Assembly (NCBI RefSeq): GCF_011067135.1
Contig: NZ_JAAMOW010000002.1
Location: 124,001-188,000 of the forward strand
Length of the DNA stretch: 64,000 bases
Reading direction: 5' to 3'
Source: Solimonas terrae
GTDB lineage: Bacteria > Pseudomonadota > Gammaproteobacteria > Nevskiales > Nevskiaceae
This document shows positions 26,671-35,275 of the stretch, piece by piece. Positions within the stretch are counted from its first letter, which is position 1; the number at the start of each line of letters is the position of its first letter. The notes below the pieces were generated by a model. That model was not told where the DNA came from, ran no database searches, and saw only the letters and a program-made list of their open reading frames with translations. The position numbers were made by a program, and so were the translations under genes.

Positions 26671-27099
26671 TCAATTCCGGGAAAAATGAAAGAGTTCGTA
26701 GCGCACGCCGCCGGCGGTCTGCGCGCCGAGGCCGAACACGAGGATGTCGTTGAGCCAGGCATAGGCGCCGCGCGGCGCTTCGAAGCTGCCGCTGATCTCG
26801 ATGTGCGGCTGGCCGTCGCGCTGACTCGCTCGGCCCTCGTATTGCAGCTGCAACGGCACCCCGTCGTCGGTTTCGAGCAACAGACGTACGTTGATTCGGG
26901 AGCCGCCGCCGGTACGGATGACGCTGTCGCCGCCCCAGCTCAGCACATTGCCCTGGAGGCGCGGTCCCTCGAAGCGGCCGCCGCGGACGCCGAACAGGGC
27001 ACGCTCGCCGAGCGGCGTATGGGCGAGCTCGCGCAGCACTTCGACCTCGATGTCGAGTGTGGCCAGTGCGGCCAGTGTCGGTGGCGTGATTTTCGGCAT
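26671..27099 (-). CDS. DUF3237-type protein
   Basis: 142-residue single-domain beta-barrel-like protein. Family-like features are GVRGGRFEGPRLQGNVLSWGGDSVI and VRLLLETDDGVPLQLQYEGRAS, matching the DUF3237 pattern (gG.f.Gp.l.G.v..gG.D). No enzymatic residues are established for the family. It ends 2 bases before the aldo/keto reductase start and begins 3 bases past the Gfo/Idh stop, so it is part of the same transcript. Proteins of this family are common in aromatic and steroid clusters; the role is unknown. Confidence 0.75.
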   Translation of the reverse strand: MPKITPPTLAALATLDIEVEVLRELAHTPLGERALFGVRGGRFEGPRLQGNVLSWGGDSVIRTGGGSRINVRLLLETDDGVPLQLQYEGRASQRDGQPHIEISGSFEAPRGAYAWLNDILVFGLGAQTAGGVRYELFHFSRN

Positions 27100-27102
27100 G
27101 GC

Positions 27103-28152
27103 TCAGACGTCGACGCTGACACACGCGCCGTTCTGCGCGGCCGATGCACGAACCGCGGCCATGACTTGCATGCCCTTCAGTCCGTCGGCAAAGGTCGGCG
27201 CACGGACCGGCGCCGGATCGGGCCCGCCGTCGATGCGCGCGTGCATCGTTTCGAACAGGCGTGTGAACGCGGCCAGACCGGGGTTCGCCGCGCCGCCGTC
27301 GACAACGGGCAGCTGCAGGGCGGGCGGCAGATCGAGGGTGCGTTCGCCGTCGCGGTCGGCGAGCGTCACCACGTCACCGTTGACCGACAGCGTGCCCTGT
27401 GTGCCGGCGACGCGCGCGAAGGCGGCGGGCTTGCCCCAGGCTCCGGCGGTCTGCTGCAGCACGCCCTCGACGCCGTTCTCGAGCGTGAAGCGCAACACGT
27501 ACGTATCCTCGGCGCCGCCATCGCGCGCCGATACCGTCGGCAGGCTGGCGCTGAGGGTCTTGAACTCGCCGAGCCAGTCGCGCACCTGATCGATGAGGTG
27601 CGAGCCATGCGCGCCCAGCCAGCCGCCGCCTTTCGCGGTATCGAACCACCAGTCCGGCATCGGCGCCGCCGGATCGGCGAGCAGCGGCAGATACGACAGC
27701 AGGCCGATCAGGCGCGGCGTGCCGATGCGGCCTTCGCGAATCGCCTGCGCAACCAGCGCACGGTCGGGACCCCAGCGGAATTCATGGCCGAGCAGATGGA
27801 CGATGCCGGCACGTTCGGCGGCCGCGAGCACGGCTTTCGCCGCGGCGATGTCGAGCGTGAACGGTTTCTCGCACGTCACGTGGCAGCCACGCGCGATCGC
27901 CGTCATCGCCAGCGCGGCGTGCGTGTGCGGCGGTGTGGCGATCGACACGACGCGGGCGCCGCTCTTCGTGATGGCGTCGTCGAGATCGGTATAGCTCGCT
28001 GCGATTCCGCTCTTCGCGGCGCGCCGTGCCGTGCGTTCGGCGTCCGCGCCCACCAGGCCGACGACCTCGAAGCCGGCGGCGCGCAGCGCCGGGACATGCG
28101 TGCGGCAGCCGAAGCCGGTGCCGGCGACCAGGGCGGGGATGCGGGCACTCAT
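27103..28152 (-). CDS. Gfo/Idh/MocA family oxidoreductase
   Basis: 349-residue NAD(P)-dependent oxidoreductase. N-terminal Rossmann fold starts PALVAGTGFGCRTHVPAL (GxGxxG-like), followed by the CEKPFTLDI motif holding the catalytic-family Lys. The C-terminal alpha/beta domain has GGGWLGAHGSHLID. Its start ATG overlaps the stop of the upstream KstD-like gene by 4 bases (ATGA), indicating translational coupling. The family handles sugars, inositols and also non-sugar substrates. Beside a steroid-type dehydrogenase a non-sugar substrate is plausible but unproven. Confidence 0.9.
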   Translation of the reverse strand: MSARIPALVAGTGFGCRTHVPALRAAGFEVVGLVGADAERTARRAAKSGIAASYTDLDDAITKSGARVVSIATPPHTHAALAMTAIARGCHVTCEKPFTLDIAAAKAVLAAAERAGIVHLLGHEFRWGPDRALVAQAIREGRIGTPRLIGLLSYLPLLADPAAPMPDWWFDTAKGGGWLGAHGSHLIDQVRDWLGEFKTLSASLPTVSARDGGAEDTYVLRFTLENGVEGVLQQTAGAWGKPAAFARVAGTQGTLSVNGDVVTLADRDGERTLDLPPALQLPVVDGGAANPGLAAFTRLFETMHARIDGGPDPAPVRAPTFADGLKGMQVMAAVRASAAQNGACVSVDV

Positions 28153-29846
28153 GCGGGAGATCCTTGTGTGTCGACGAGGCCGGCCGCGTGACGCGCGGCG
28201 ACATAGCCCCAGGTGAAGGAAGGGCCGACGCTGCTGCCGGCGCCGGGATAGGCGCGGCCCATGACCGAGGCCGTCGACACGCCGGTCGCGTACAGGCCGC
28301 CGATGACCGAGCCGTCTTCGCGCAGCACACGCGCGTGCTCATCGGTGACGACACCGCCGTACGTGCCGACATCGCCGGGCACGACCGGCACGGCGTAGTA
28401 CGGCGGACGATCGATGCGGCCCAGGGTTGCGGACGGCCGGTGCAGCCAGTCACCGAGCCAGCGGTCGTAGGCGCGCTCGCCGCGATGGAAGTCGTCGTCG
28501 CGATTCTGATCGACGAAGCCGTTGAAGCGTTCGACAGTTGTCCGCAGCGTCGTCGCGTCGATGTCGAGCAGGCCGGCCAACGCTTCGAGGCTGTCGGCCT
28601 TCTTCAGGTAACCGCTGTCGTACCAGCTCTGCGGCTTCCGGCTGCCCGGCATGGTGCCGGCGAGCATGTACTTGGCCAGATGCTGGCTGTCGAACACCGC
28701 CCAGCTCGGCACGGCCGGCACGGTCTTGTTGCGTTCCAGCATGGTCTGGCAATAGGCCATGTAGGAGCCGCCCTCGTTCTGATAGCGCACACCGCTCTGG
28801 TCGACGAGGATGCAATGCGGCGCGGCGGTCGTCGCCTGCGCGGTCGGTTTGGCTTCGCTGTGCTCGGTGCCCGGCGGATGGGTCTGCTGATTGCCGACGC
28901 GTTCGTCCATCTGCGCGATCGCAGCGCCATGCCGCATCATTTCCTCGATCATTTCGCCGGTGTCGCCCGGCGCGGCCATCGTCCACTGCACCGACGTGCC
29001 CGGTGCGTAACGATCACGCATTGCCTGGCTGTGCGCGAAGCCGCCGGCGTTGACGAGCACGCCGAGGCGCGCGCCGACGCGCCGGGGCTGGCCGTCCCTG
29101 ACCGTCAGCACGCCGGTGACAGCGCCGTTCTCGACGATCAGTTCCGAAACCGGTGCTTCCGTGCGGATCGCAGTGCCGGCGCGCAGGGCGGCCTGCAGCA
29201 TGCGGCCCTGCAACGCCGCGCCGCCGGCGACCCAGCGCTTGCCGGTGAGCCTGGCGAGCAGCATGCGCAGGATCAGTCTCAGCATCAGCGCCTTGACCCG
29301 CCACGAGCGCCGGTAGGCCGGCAGCTCCATCATTTCTTCGAGCGTGGCCGGCAGCGGTGCGACGATGAAGCTCGGCCGCAGGCGATCGCGCCAGTCGCCG
29401 AGTTCATTGACGTTGAACAGCTCGGCGACGACCGTGCGCCCAGGTACCGAGCCGCCCGGCAACTCGTCGTAGTAGTCCGGCCACTCGCGCACCCGCGTCA
29501 GGCGGATGCCCTGGCGGATCAGGAAGTCGACCATGCGCGGCGCTTCGCGCAAATAGGTGCGGCGGCGGGCCGGGGCGGCGCCCGGCGCGTCGCGGGCATC
29601 GCCGATCACCTGATCGAGATAGGTCGCGGCCCGCTCGTCGCTGTCGGCGATCCCGTCGCGCTTCATCAGCGGATTGTTGGGCACCCACATCACGCCGCCG
29701 GAGCGCGAGGTCGTGCCGCCGACCAGCGTGGTCTTTTCGAGGATCAGCACGGACTTGCCGGCCTCGTGCATGACCAGCGCCGCGCACATCGAGCCGCCGC
29801 CGCAACCGACGACGACGAAGTCGTGGACCTCGTCGAAAGGCGTCAT
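28149..29846 (-). CDS. FAD-dependent 3-ketosteroid delta1-dehydrogenase-like (KstD family) flavoprotein
   Basis: 565-residue flavoprotein of the FAD_binding_2 family. N-terminal dinucleotide fold DFVVVGCGGGSMCAAL (residues 9-24), LILEKTTLVGGTTSRSGGVMWVPNNP next, and the C-terminal PYYAVPVVPGDVGTYGGV and GAGSSVGPSFTWGYVAARHA segments are typical of KstD and 3-oxosteroid 4,5-dehydrogenases. The YYAV and GDVGTYGG parts contain the tyrosine and glycine expected at the substrate end. ATG 29846 has GGAGGAG upstream. Likely reaction: dehydrogenation of a cyclic ketone ring; true substrate unproven. It leads an overlapping operon and has a perfect dyad operator 25 bases upstream. Confidence 0.88.
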   Translation of the reverse strand: MTPFDEVHDFVVVGCGGGSMCAALVMHEAGKSVLILEKTTLVGGTTSRSGGVMWVPNNPLMKRDGIADSDERAATYLDQVIGDARDAPGAAPARRRTYLREAPRMVDFLIRQGIRLTRVREWPDYYDELPGGSVPGRTVVAELFNVNELGDWRDRLRPSFIVAPLPATLEEMMELPAYRRSWRVKALMLRLILRMLLARLTGKRWVAGGAALQGRMLQAALRAGTAIRTEAPVSELIVENGAVTGVLTVRDGQPRRVGARLGVLVNAGGFAHSQAMRDRYAPGTSVQWTMAAPGDTGEMIEEMMRHGAAIAQMDERVGNQQTHPPGTEHSEAKPTAQATTAAPHCILVDQSGVRYQNEGGSYMAYCQTMLERNKTVPAVPSWAVFDSQHLAKYMLAGTMPGSRKPQSWYDSGYLKKADSLEALAGLLDIDATTLRTTVERFNGFVDQNRDDDFHRGERAYDRWLGDWLHRPSATLGRIDRPPYYAVPVVPGDVGTYGGVVTDEHARVLREDGSVIGGLYATGVSTASVMGRAYPGAGSSVGPSFTWGYVAARHAAGLVDTQGSPA

Positions 29847-29870
29847 GCCGGTCTCCTCCGCATGAACTGG

Positions 29871-29886
29871 TGAACAGTTCTGTTCA
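29871..29886. promoter_or_regulatory. Perfect dyad TGAACA-GTTC-TGTTCA, candidate operator
   Basis: Perfect 6-bp arms, 25 bases upstream of the KstD-like start, placing it over the ribosome-binding/transcription-start zone. Same TNNACA-N4-TGTNNA architecture as the sites at 12621 and 33810. Confidence 0.65.
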
Positions 29887-29905
29887 TTGTAGCGACGCGC
29901 GGCCG

Positions 29906-31318
29906 TCAGGTTTGCAGATAGCGGTCGAGCTCGCGATGCATGTTGAGAATCAGGGTCTCCTGCCGGTTCGACAGCCAGGTCTGGCGCATGCGACGCGCGT
30001 GCATGCCTTTCTGCACGCGCGCAAGGTTCGACAGATCCTGGCGCGGAATCAGCAGCAACTGTTTCGGGTCTGCCGGATCGGTGACACGCTCGACCGTCGC
30101 GCGTGGCGGCGTCACGCCGGCCGGACAGGTCTTCGTCGACCAGATCTCGAAGATGCAGCGATCGGGGTCTGTGGGGTGGGGGCGCGAGCGGTACATCTCG
30201 CAGTTGCCCGCTTGCGGCAGGATCAGGAAATTCGGGAACAGGAAAATCTCGCCGCCCCACATCGACAGGAATTCGGGCGCCATCGTCGGCATCGGCCGTT
30301 GCTGTTCGGCGGCGCGTGCGTACAGGGCGCGCACGAATTCGCCGCCCAGCGAGGAACCGTCGGGGATCGGCTTGCCGCGCAGGGTCTGCAGGACCTCGAC
30401 ATCCTCCTTCAGCGTCATCGCGTCCATGCCGTCGACGATCAGCATCAGGCGCTCGGTCATCGCGTCGATCGGATCGACCGCGGCGCCGCCGGTCTTCTGG
30501 ATACGTCCGCGCACCGGCGACTGGCCGGCGTAGAAGCGCCCGTGGCCGTTGGCCATGGCGTCGTAGTCGACGATGCGGTGGTTGAGATCGCCGTCGAGAT
30601 CCATGCTTTCGCCGTAGACGATTTCACGGCCGAGCTTGTCGAGCTGCGGGTGCGTTGCCGAGACGTGGTAGGCCTCCATGAAGGCTTCCTGCGCGTTCTT
30701 CCAGTTGGCCGGAATCGACAGTTCCTTCCACCAGTAGTGACGCATCTGGCCGATCGCCATGCCGTCGAGCCAGGGCCGCGCCGGCGCGATGTAATCGTCG
30801 AACGACGGCGGATTGCGGTCGAGATTGATGAACACGAGTCCGGCATGGACCGCGACCGCGACCTCGCGCAGCGCCACGTCGCCATCCTGAAGCTGGCCGT
30901 CACGGAATTCCTGGCGTTCCAGCACCAGCTGGTTGCGGCCGGCCAGATCCCAGCGCCAGCCGTGGAACGGACAGACGATGCGAGCACGATCGAAATGGCC
31001 GCAGCCCTCGGCGAGCGTCGTGCCGCGATGCGGGCAGAAGTTGTGATAGGCCTTGACCGTCGCATCGTCGGCGCGCACGAGCAGCACCGACTGGTCGCCG
31101 ATCGTGTAGACCGTGTAGTCGCCGGCCTGCGGAATCTCGTCGAGTCGCGCGGCGACCTGCCAGACGCGGCTCCAGAGCTTTTCGTATTCGAGGGCGGCGA
31201 AATCGGGATCGGTATAGCGGCCGACGCTGATGCCATGCGGCATCGTGCGCCAGCCCGGCGGCCAGTCCCGGTCGTTGCCTGATTCGCTTGCGCGGTCTTT
31301 GCCGAATGCGAGGCTCAT
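29906..31318 (-). CDS. Rieske-type ring-hydroxylating oxygenase, alpha subunit
   Basis: 470-residue non-heme iron oxygenase. Rieske ligands C95, H97, C116 and H119 sit in CPHR...CPFHGW. Mononuclear iron ligands H218 and H223 lie in NWKNAQEAFMEAYHVSATH. The rest is the catalytic SRPBCC-type domain. ATG 31318 was chosen because upstream residues overlap the divergent operators. No beta subunit is adjacent, so a homotrimeric or KshA/carnitine-oxygenase-like monocomponent type is likely. Electron supply must come from the ferredoxins at 8 kb or from elsewhere. Predicted hydroxylation of the ring system. Confidence 0.92.
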   Translation of the reverse strand: MSLAFGKDRASESGNDRDWPPGWRTMPHGISVGRYTDPDFAALEYEKLWSRVWQVAARLDEIPQAGDYTVYTIGDQSVLLVRADDATVKAYHNFCPHRGTTLAEGCGHFDRARIVCPFHGWRWDLAGRNQLVLERQEFRDGQLQDGDVALREVAVAVHAGLVFINLDRNPPSFDDYIAPARPWLDGMAIGQMRHYWWKELSIPANWKNAQEAFMEAYHVSATHPQLDKLGREIVYGESMDLDGDLNHRIVDYDAMANGHGRFYAGQSPVRGRIQKTGGAAVDPIDAMTERLMLIVDGMDAMTLKEDVEVLQTLRGKPIPDGSSLGGEFVRALYARAAEQQRPMPTMAPEFLSMWGGEIFLFPNFLILPQAGNCEMYRSRPHPTDPDRCIFEIWSTKTCPAGVTPPRATVERVTDPADPKQLLLIPRQDLSNLARVQKGMHARRMRQTWLSNRQETLILNMHRELDRYLQT

Positions 31319-31368
31319 TGCGGTTCTCCTCCGGATGCCCGGTATCGGCGGTGCTCGTTCCGCCGAAT

Positions 31369-31386
31369 TGATAGTGAATGCTATCT
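31369..31386. promoter_or_regulatory. Imperfect palindrome TGATAGTGAATGCTATCT
   Basis: Degenerate second copy of the perfect site at 31390, with partly shared core (TGATAGTGA..CTATC). Tandem arrangement between the Rieske and TetR genes suggests cooperative TetR binding. Confidence 0.5.
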
Positions 31387-31389
31387 TAA

Positions 31390-31407
31390 TGATAGTGATC
31401 ACTATCA
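31390..31407. promoter_or_regulatory. Perfect palindrome TGATAGTGATCACTATCA, probable TetR operator
   Basis: 18-bp perfect palindrome in the divergent promoter region of the Rieske gene (minus) and the TetR gene (plus). Typical of autoregulation by the adjacent TetR protein. Confidence 0.7.
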
Positions 31408-31509
31408 TCAAGTGCCGATGCCGGGCGTTTCGTCCTCGCGCGACGCGTCGATATCGCGCCGGCGGTTATGATCCGCCGCAACTCCCCGATGCCGACGAGC
31501 GATAGCCGG

Positions 31510-32202
31510 ATGCCCCGAAAGCGGCAAGAGACACCCAGGAAAACCACCGCCGCGACCGGCGGCAAACGTCGCGTGCCGCCGGCCGCGCGGACGCGGCGCA
31601 GCGCGCAGGATCTGCTCGACCGCATCGTTCTGGCCGCCGCCGAGGAGTTCAAGCGCAACGGCTACGCCGGTACCACGACGGCGCTGGTGGCGCGGCGTGC
31701 CGAGGTGACGGAGGCGCAGCTGTTCCGCTATTTCGGATCGAAATCGAACCTGTTTCGCGAGACGGTGTTCAAGCCGATCGAGCAGCACTTGCTGCATTTC
31801 GTCGAGACGCACCTGCCCGAGTTCGACAACCCGGCGGTGCACCGCGAGCAGACGCATCTGTATACCTCGGAGCTGCAGCGCTTCATTCACGACAACGCGC
31901 AACTGCTGACGTCGTTGATCGTCGCGCAGACCTACGACGCCGGGACCGCGCACGGCGTGGCGACGATCAACAGTCTGAAAACCTATTTCGATCGCGCCGC
32001 GGCGATGATGGCGGCGCGCACCGGTGGCGGCAGCAGCGCCGATCCGCAGCTGCTTGTGCGCCTCGCGTTCTCGACCGTGCTCGCCGCCGTGATCTTTCGC
32101 GGCTGGATCTTTCCCGAGGGGCTGGCCAGCGACGCGGCGATCGAGACGGCGATCAACGACTTCGTGTTGCGCGGCGTTGCCGCCGACAAGCCGCGGCGCT
32201 GA
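31510..32202 (+). CDS. TetR/AcrR family transcriptional regulator
   Basis: 230-residue repressor. A basic N-terminal tail (MPRKRQETPRKTTAATGGKRR) precedes the helix-turn-helix (LLDRIVLAAAEEFKRNGYAGTTTALVARRAEVTEAQLFRYFGSK-like, about residues 35-80). Start is uncertain: ATGs at 31468 and 31489 are in frame, but 31510 leaves a normal-length arm before the helix-turn-helix. It is divergent from the Rieske gene and very likely binds the two palindromes between them. It ends 12 bases from a convergent SDR gene. Confidence 0.85.
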   Translation: MPRKRQETPRKTTAATGGKRRVPPAARTRRSAQDLLDRIVLAAAEEFKRNGYAGTTTALVARRAEVTEAQLFRYFGSKSNLFRETVFKPIEQHLLHFVETHLPEFDNPAVHREQTHLYTSELQRFIHDNAQLLTSLIVAQTYDAGTAHGVATINSLKTYFDRAAAMMAARTGGGSSADPQLLVRLAFSTVLAAVIFRGWIFPEGLASDAAIETAINDFVLRGVAADKPRR

Positions 32203-32214
32203 GCGGCCCTTGGG

Positions 32215-32979
32215 TCAGGCTGCGGGCACCGGTCCGGCGACATAGCCGCCGTCGACCGGCAGCGCCACGCCGGTGATGTACGACGCTTCGTCGCTGGCGA
32301 GAAACAGAGCCGCAAACGCCAGCTCCGAGGCCAGGCCCCAGCGATTCATCGGCACCGGGAACGGCAGGCATGCGTTCGGCGGCGGCACCGCGTGCTGCGC
32401 CGACGCCTTGACCAGGCCCGTCCAGGTCATGCCGGGGCAGATCGCGTTGATGCGGATGTTCTGCAGCGCGTAGTCGAGCGCCGCGGCCTTGGTCAGCTGG
32501 ATCACGCCGGCCTTGGCGGCGCCGTAGACGCTGTGATGGCGCATGCCGTCGAGGCCGGCGGCCGACGCGGTGTTGACGATGGCGCCGCCGCCACTGTGCA
32601 GCATGGCTTCGATGCCGTATTTCATGCCGAGAAACACGCCCTTGAGATTGACCGCCTGAATGGCGTCGTAGTCGTCTTCGCTCTGCTCGTGCAGCGGCAT
32701 CATCCGGCCGCCGAAGCCGGCGTTGTTGACCAGCACGTCGAGGCGGCCGAAATGCCGTTCGGCGCTGCGGATCATGTTCCGGACATCGGCGCTGTTCGCC
32801 ACGTCGGCGTGCACGGCGAGGGCGGCGTCGCCGATCTGGGCGGCGACCGCATCCTGCTGGCCGCTGCGATCGGCGCAGACCACCTTCGCGCCTTCGCGGG
32901 CGAACAGCAGCGCCATCTCCTTGCCCATGCCGGAACCGGCGCCGGTAATGACCGCAACCTTGTCTTGCAGGCGTCCCAT
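32215..32979 (-). CDS. SDR family oxidoreductase
   Basis: 254-residue classical SDR with TGAGSGMGK (about residues 12-20), Asp after strand 2 (VVCADRSG, NAD-type), NNAG in VLVNNAGFGG, Ser in IVNTASAAG, and YGAAK with catalytic Tyr/Lys. The C-terminal LPVDGGYVAG is typical of hydroxysteroid and 3-oxoacyl reductase-like SDRs. It is 9 bases downstream of a second SDR on the same strand, so the two form an operon that may catalyse successive alcohol/ketone interconversions. Confidence 0.92.
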   Translation of the reverse strand: MGRLQDKVAVITGAGSGMGKEMALLFAREGAKVVCADRSGQQDAVAAQIGDAALAVHADVANSADVRNMIRSAERHFGRLDVLVNNAGFGGRMMPLHEQSEDDYDAIQAVNLKGVFLGMKYGIEAMLHSGGGAIVNTASAAGLDGMRHHSVYGAAKAGVIQLTKAAALDYALQNIRINAICPGMTWTGLVKASAQHAVPPPNACLPFPVPMNRWGLASELAFAALFLASDEASYITGVALPVDGGYVAGPVPAA

Positions 32980-32988
32980 GTTCAGCCC

Positions 32989-33741
32989 TCAGGCCGTGGT
33001 GTCGATCGTCGGGCGGATCGCGATCACCGACACGTTGGTGCGTCGCGGCATGTTGACGATCAGCAGAATCGCGTCGGCGACGTCGCGCGGGTCCATCGCA
33101 CCCGCCTTGCTGACATGCGTCCTGATCGTGTCGCGCACTTTCTCGTTGCTGATGTTGTTGAACACTTCGGTGCTGGTGGCGCCGGGCATGACGATGCTGA
33201 CGCGAATGCCGTGGCCGCCGACTTCCTGACGGAGGCCATCACTCATCGAATTGAGGGCGTGCTTGCTCGCCGCGTACGCGCTGAACGCCGGACCCGATTT
33301 GGTCGCGGCCAGCGACGAGATGTTGATGATGTCGCCACTGCCCTGTGCCTTCATCGGTGCGATCGCCGCGCGACAGGTGTACAGCGTGGCCAGCAGGTTG
33401 AGATCGAAGACACGGCGGTATTCGTCGGTGTCGACGTTCTCGACGCCACCCGCCTGGATCATGCCGGCCGAGTTGACGAGGATGTCGATTTGGCCGAAAT
33501 GCGCGATCGTCTTCGCTATCGTTGCCGCGGCGAAGCTTTCATCGACGACGTCGCCCGGCAGTGCCAGCGCCTTGCCGCCGGCGGCCTCGATGCGCCTGGC
33601 CAGATCGTCGAGGCGATCGGCACGGCGCGCCGACACCGCGACGCTGGCGCCGGCACCGCCGAGTGCCAGCGCGGTCGCCTCACCGATACCGGAAGATGCG
33701 CCGGTGACCAGTGCCACACGCCCGGCCAGGGATGCTGTCAT
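32989..33741 (-). CDS. SDR family oxidoreductase (YdfG/serine-dehydrogenase-like)
   Basis: 250-residue SDR with TGASSGIGE near residues 14-22, an Arg-rich end of strand 2 (AVSARRADRL, favouring NADP), NSAG, the catalytic Ser (INISSLAA), and YAASK. The C-terminus with VADAILLIVNMPRRTNVSVIAIRPT is characteristic of the YdfG-like SDR subgroup. First gene of a two-SDR operon. A perfect dyad operator (33810-33825) lies 69 bases upstream. Confidence 0.92.
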   Translation of the reverse strand: MTASLAGRVALVTGASSGIGEATALALGGAGASVAVSARRADRLDDLARRIEAAGGKALALPGDVVDESFAAATIAKTIAHFGQIDILVNSAGMIQAGGVENVDTDEYRRVFDLNLLATLYTCRAAIAPMKAQGSGDIINISSLAATKSGPAFSAYAASKHALNSMSDGLRQEVGGHGIRVSIVMPGATSTEVFNNISNEKVRDTIRTHVSKAGAMDPRDVADAILLIVNMPRRTNVSVIAIRPTIDTTA

Positions 33742-34051
33742 GTCGTTCGCCTCCAGTCGTCCCGGCCCGTGGCAGCGGCGCTGCGCGATCCGGACGCCTT
33801 ATCTAATAATCAACATGGTTGTTGATTGATGATTTCCTGTCAACCGGTTCGCGACGGCTGGCACCGGCGCCGGCAGCTGCGGCGTGTCCGCGGGGCGCGG
33901 ACGATGCTCGCGCCGGGGGGGGGCTCGCCGGATGGATGGAAGCTGCAATCATCGAGAGGTCGCAGCGCTGCGCTGGCGCACGGCGAACGTGTATGTCGGG
34001 CGGGCGCCAGGTCCCGCCCGACGTTCCGGCCTGGAACGTCGGCCTGTGCTC
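33742..34051. other. Intergenic region upstream of the SDR operon
   Basis: About 310 bases between the SDR start and the stop of the CoA transferase. It contains the dyad at 33810 and a G8 tract near 33917. No convincing gene. Confidence 0.6.
33810..33825. promoter_or_regulatory. Perfect dyad TCAACA-TGGT-TGTTGA, candidate operator
   Basis: Perfect arms; the flanking A/T pair extends symmetry to 18 bp (33809-33826). In the promoter of the two-SDR operon. Confidence 0.65.
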
Positions 34052-35275
34052 TCAGGCGATGGCGCCGGCGGCCTTCAGGCTCTCGATGCGATCCCATTCG
34101 ATGCCCAGCTCCATCAGCACCAGTTCGGTGTGCTCGGACGCCTGCGGTGCGCGCGTGGTCTTCAGTGGTTCGTGATTGAACTGCACCGGACCGCGCACGA
34201 CCTTGAACGGCTTGCCGTCATCGCCTTGCAGTTCCACCAGCATGTCGTTCGCCAGCGCCTGTTCGTCGGTCGTGAGGTCGAGCAGGCTCTGGATCGGCGC
34301 CCACTGACCCTTCATCGTCTTCAGGTGCTGGCGCCAGTACGCAAACGGCTTGCTGCCGATCGCCTTGACGATGATGTCGCTGGCGGCGCCGGCGTTCTCG
34401 ATCAGCTTGTAGGCGTCGGCGAAGCGCGGATCGTCGGCAGCTTCGGGCACGCCGAAGTGCTCGAAGGCGTCGCGGATCAGGCCGGTCGGGCTGACCATGC
34501 ACAGATTGATCGTGCCGCCGTCCGAGGTGCGGAAGTTGCCCATCAGCGGATTGCGGGCAGAGCCGCCCGAACTCGGCATGGCATTGCGCGTGGTCTTGCC
34601 GGTTTCGAGCACCTGCGCGATGTTGGCCCCCGATGCCCACCAGGCCGTGCTCAGCAGCGAAACGTCTAGTTCGACGCCTTCGCCGGTGCGTTCGCGATGG
34701 AACAGCGCGCCGGAAATGCCGCCGGCAATGGTCATGCCGCCGATCGAATCGCCGAACGCCATGATGCCCTGTGAAAGTGGCCCTTCCAGTTCGGCGGGCG
34801 ACATCGAATAGCCGACGCCGCTGCGCGACCAGAACGCGGTGCCGTCGAAGCCGCCGACATTGCGCTCGTCGCCCTTGTCGCCGTAGGCGCTGCCACGCGC
34901 ATAGATGATCTTCGGGTTGACGGCGCGGATATGCTCGACGTCGAACTTGTTCTTCTGGCGTACGGACGGCAGGTAGTTGGTGAGGAATACGTCGGCCGTC
35001 CTGGCGAGTTCGTAGAGCACCTGCTGACCTTCGGCCGTCGAGACATCGATGCCGACGCTGCGCTTGCCGCGATTGGGATGCTCGACCAGTGGATTGCGAT
35101 TCGGGTCGACGGGGATGCCGCCCATGTTGATGAAGCCGCGCTGCGTGTCGCCGCGCACCGGGTGCTCGATCTTGATCACGTCGGCGCCCCAGTCGGCGAG
35201 GATCGCGCCCGCGGCCGGCACGAACGTGAACTGTGCGACTTCCAGAATTCGCACGCCTTTCATTACCTGCGTCAT
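34052..35275 (-). CDS. CaiB/BaiF-type (class III) CoA transferase
   Basis: 407-residue formyl-CoA-transferase-like enzyme moving CoA between carboxylic acids. The N-terminus MKGVRILEVAQFTFVPAAGAILADWGADVIKIEHP is the family signature. A GSAYGDKGDERNVGGFDGTAFWSRSG region and FGDSIGGMTIAGGI near the middle match the catalytic-domain part. ATG 35275 has GGAG 6 bases upstream. In bile-acid and steroid pathways BaiF-like enzymes recycle CoA between intermediates, which fits the context. A dyad operator sits 33 bases upstream. Confidence 0.92.
   Translation of the reverse strand: MTQVMKGVRILEVAQFTFVPAAGAILADWGADVIKIEHPVRGDTQRGFINMGGIPVDPNRNPLVEHPNRGKRSVGIDVSTAEGQQVLYELARTADVFLTNYLPSVRQKNKFDVEHIRAVNPKIIYARGSAYGDKGDERNVGGFDGTAFWSRSGVGYSMSPAELEGPLSQGIMAFGDSIGGMTIAGGISGALFHRERTGEGVELDVSLLSTAWWASGANIAQVLETGKTTRNAMPSSGGSARNPLMGNFRTSDGGTINLCMVSPTGLIRDAFEHFGVPEAADDPRFADAYKLIENAGAASDIIVKAIGSKPFAYWRQHLKTMKGQWAPIQSLLDLTTDEQALANDMLVELQGDDGKPFKVVRGPVQFNHEPLKTTRAPQASEHTELVLMELGIEWDRIESLKAAGAIA

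Noticed and set aside
28026-29873. 615-residue plus-strand frame opposite the KstD-like gene
   Set aside because: Antisense shadow; the minus-strand frame has clear flavoprotein motifs.
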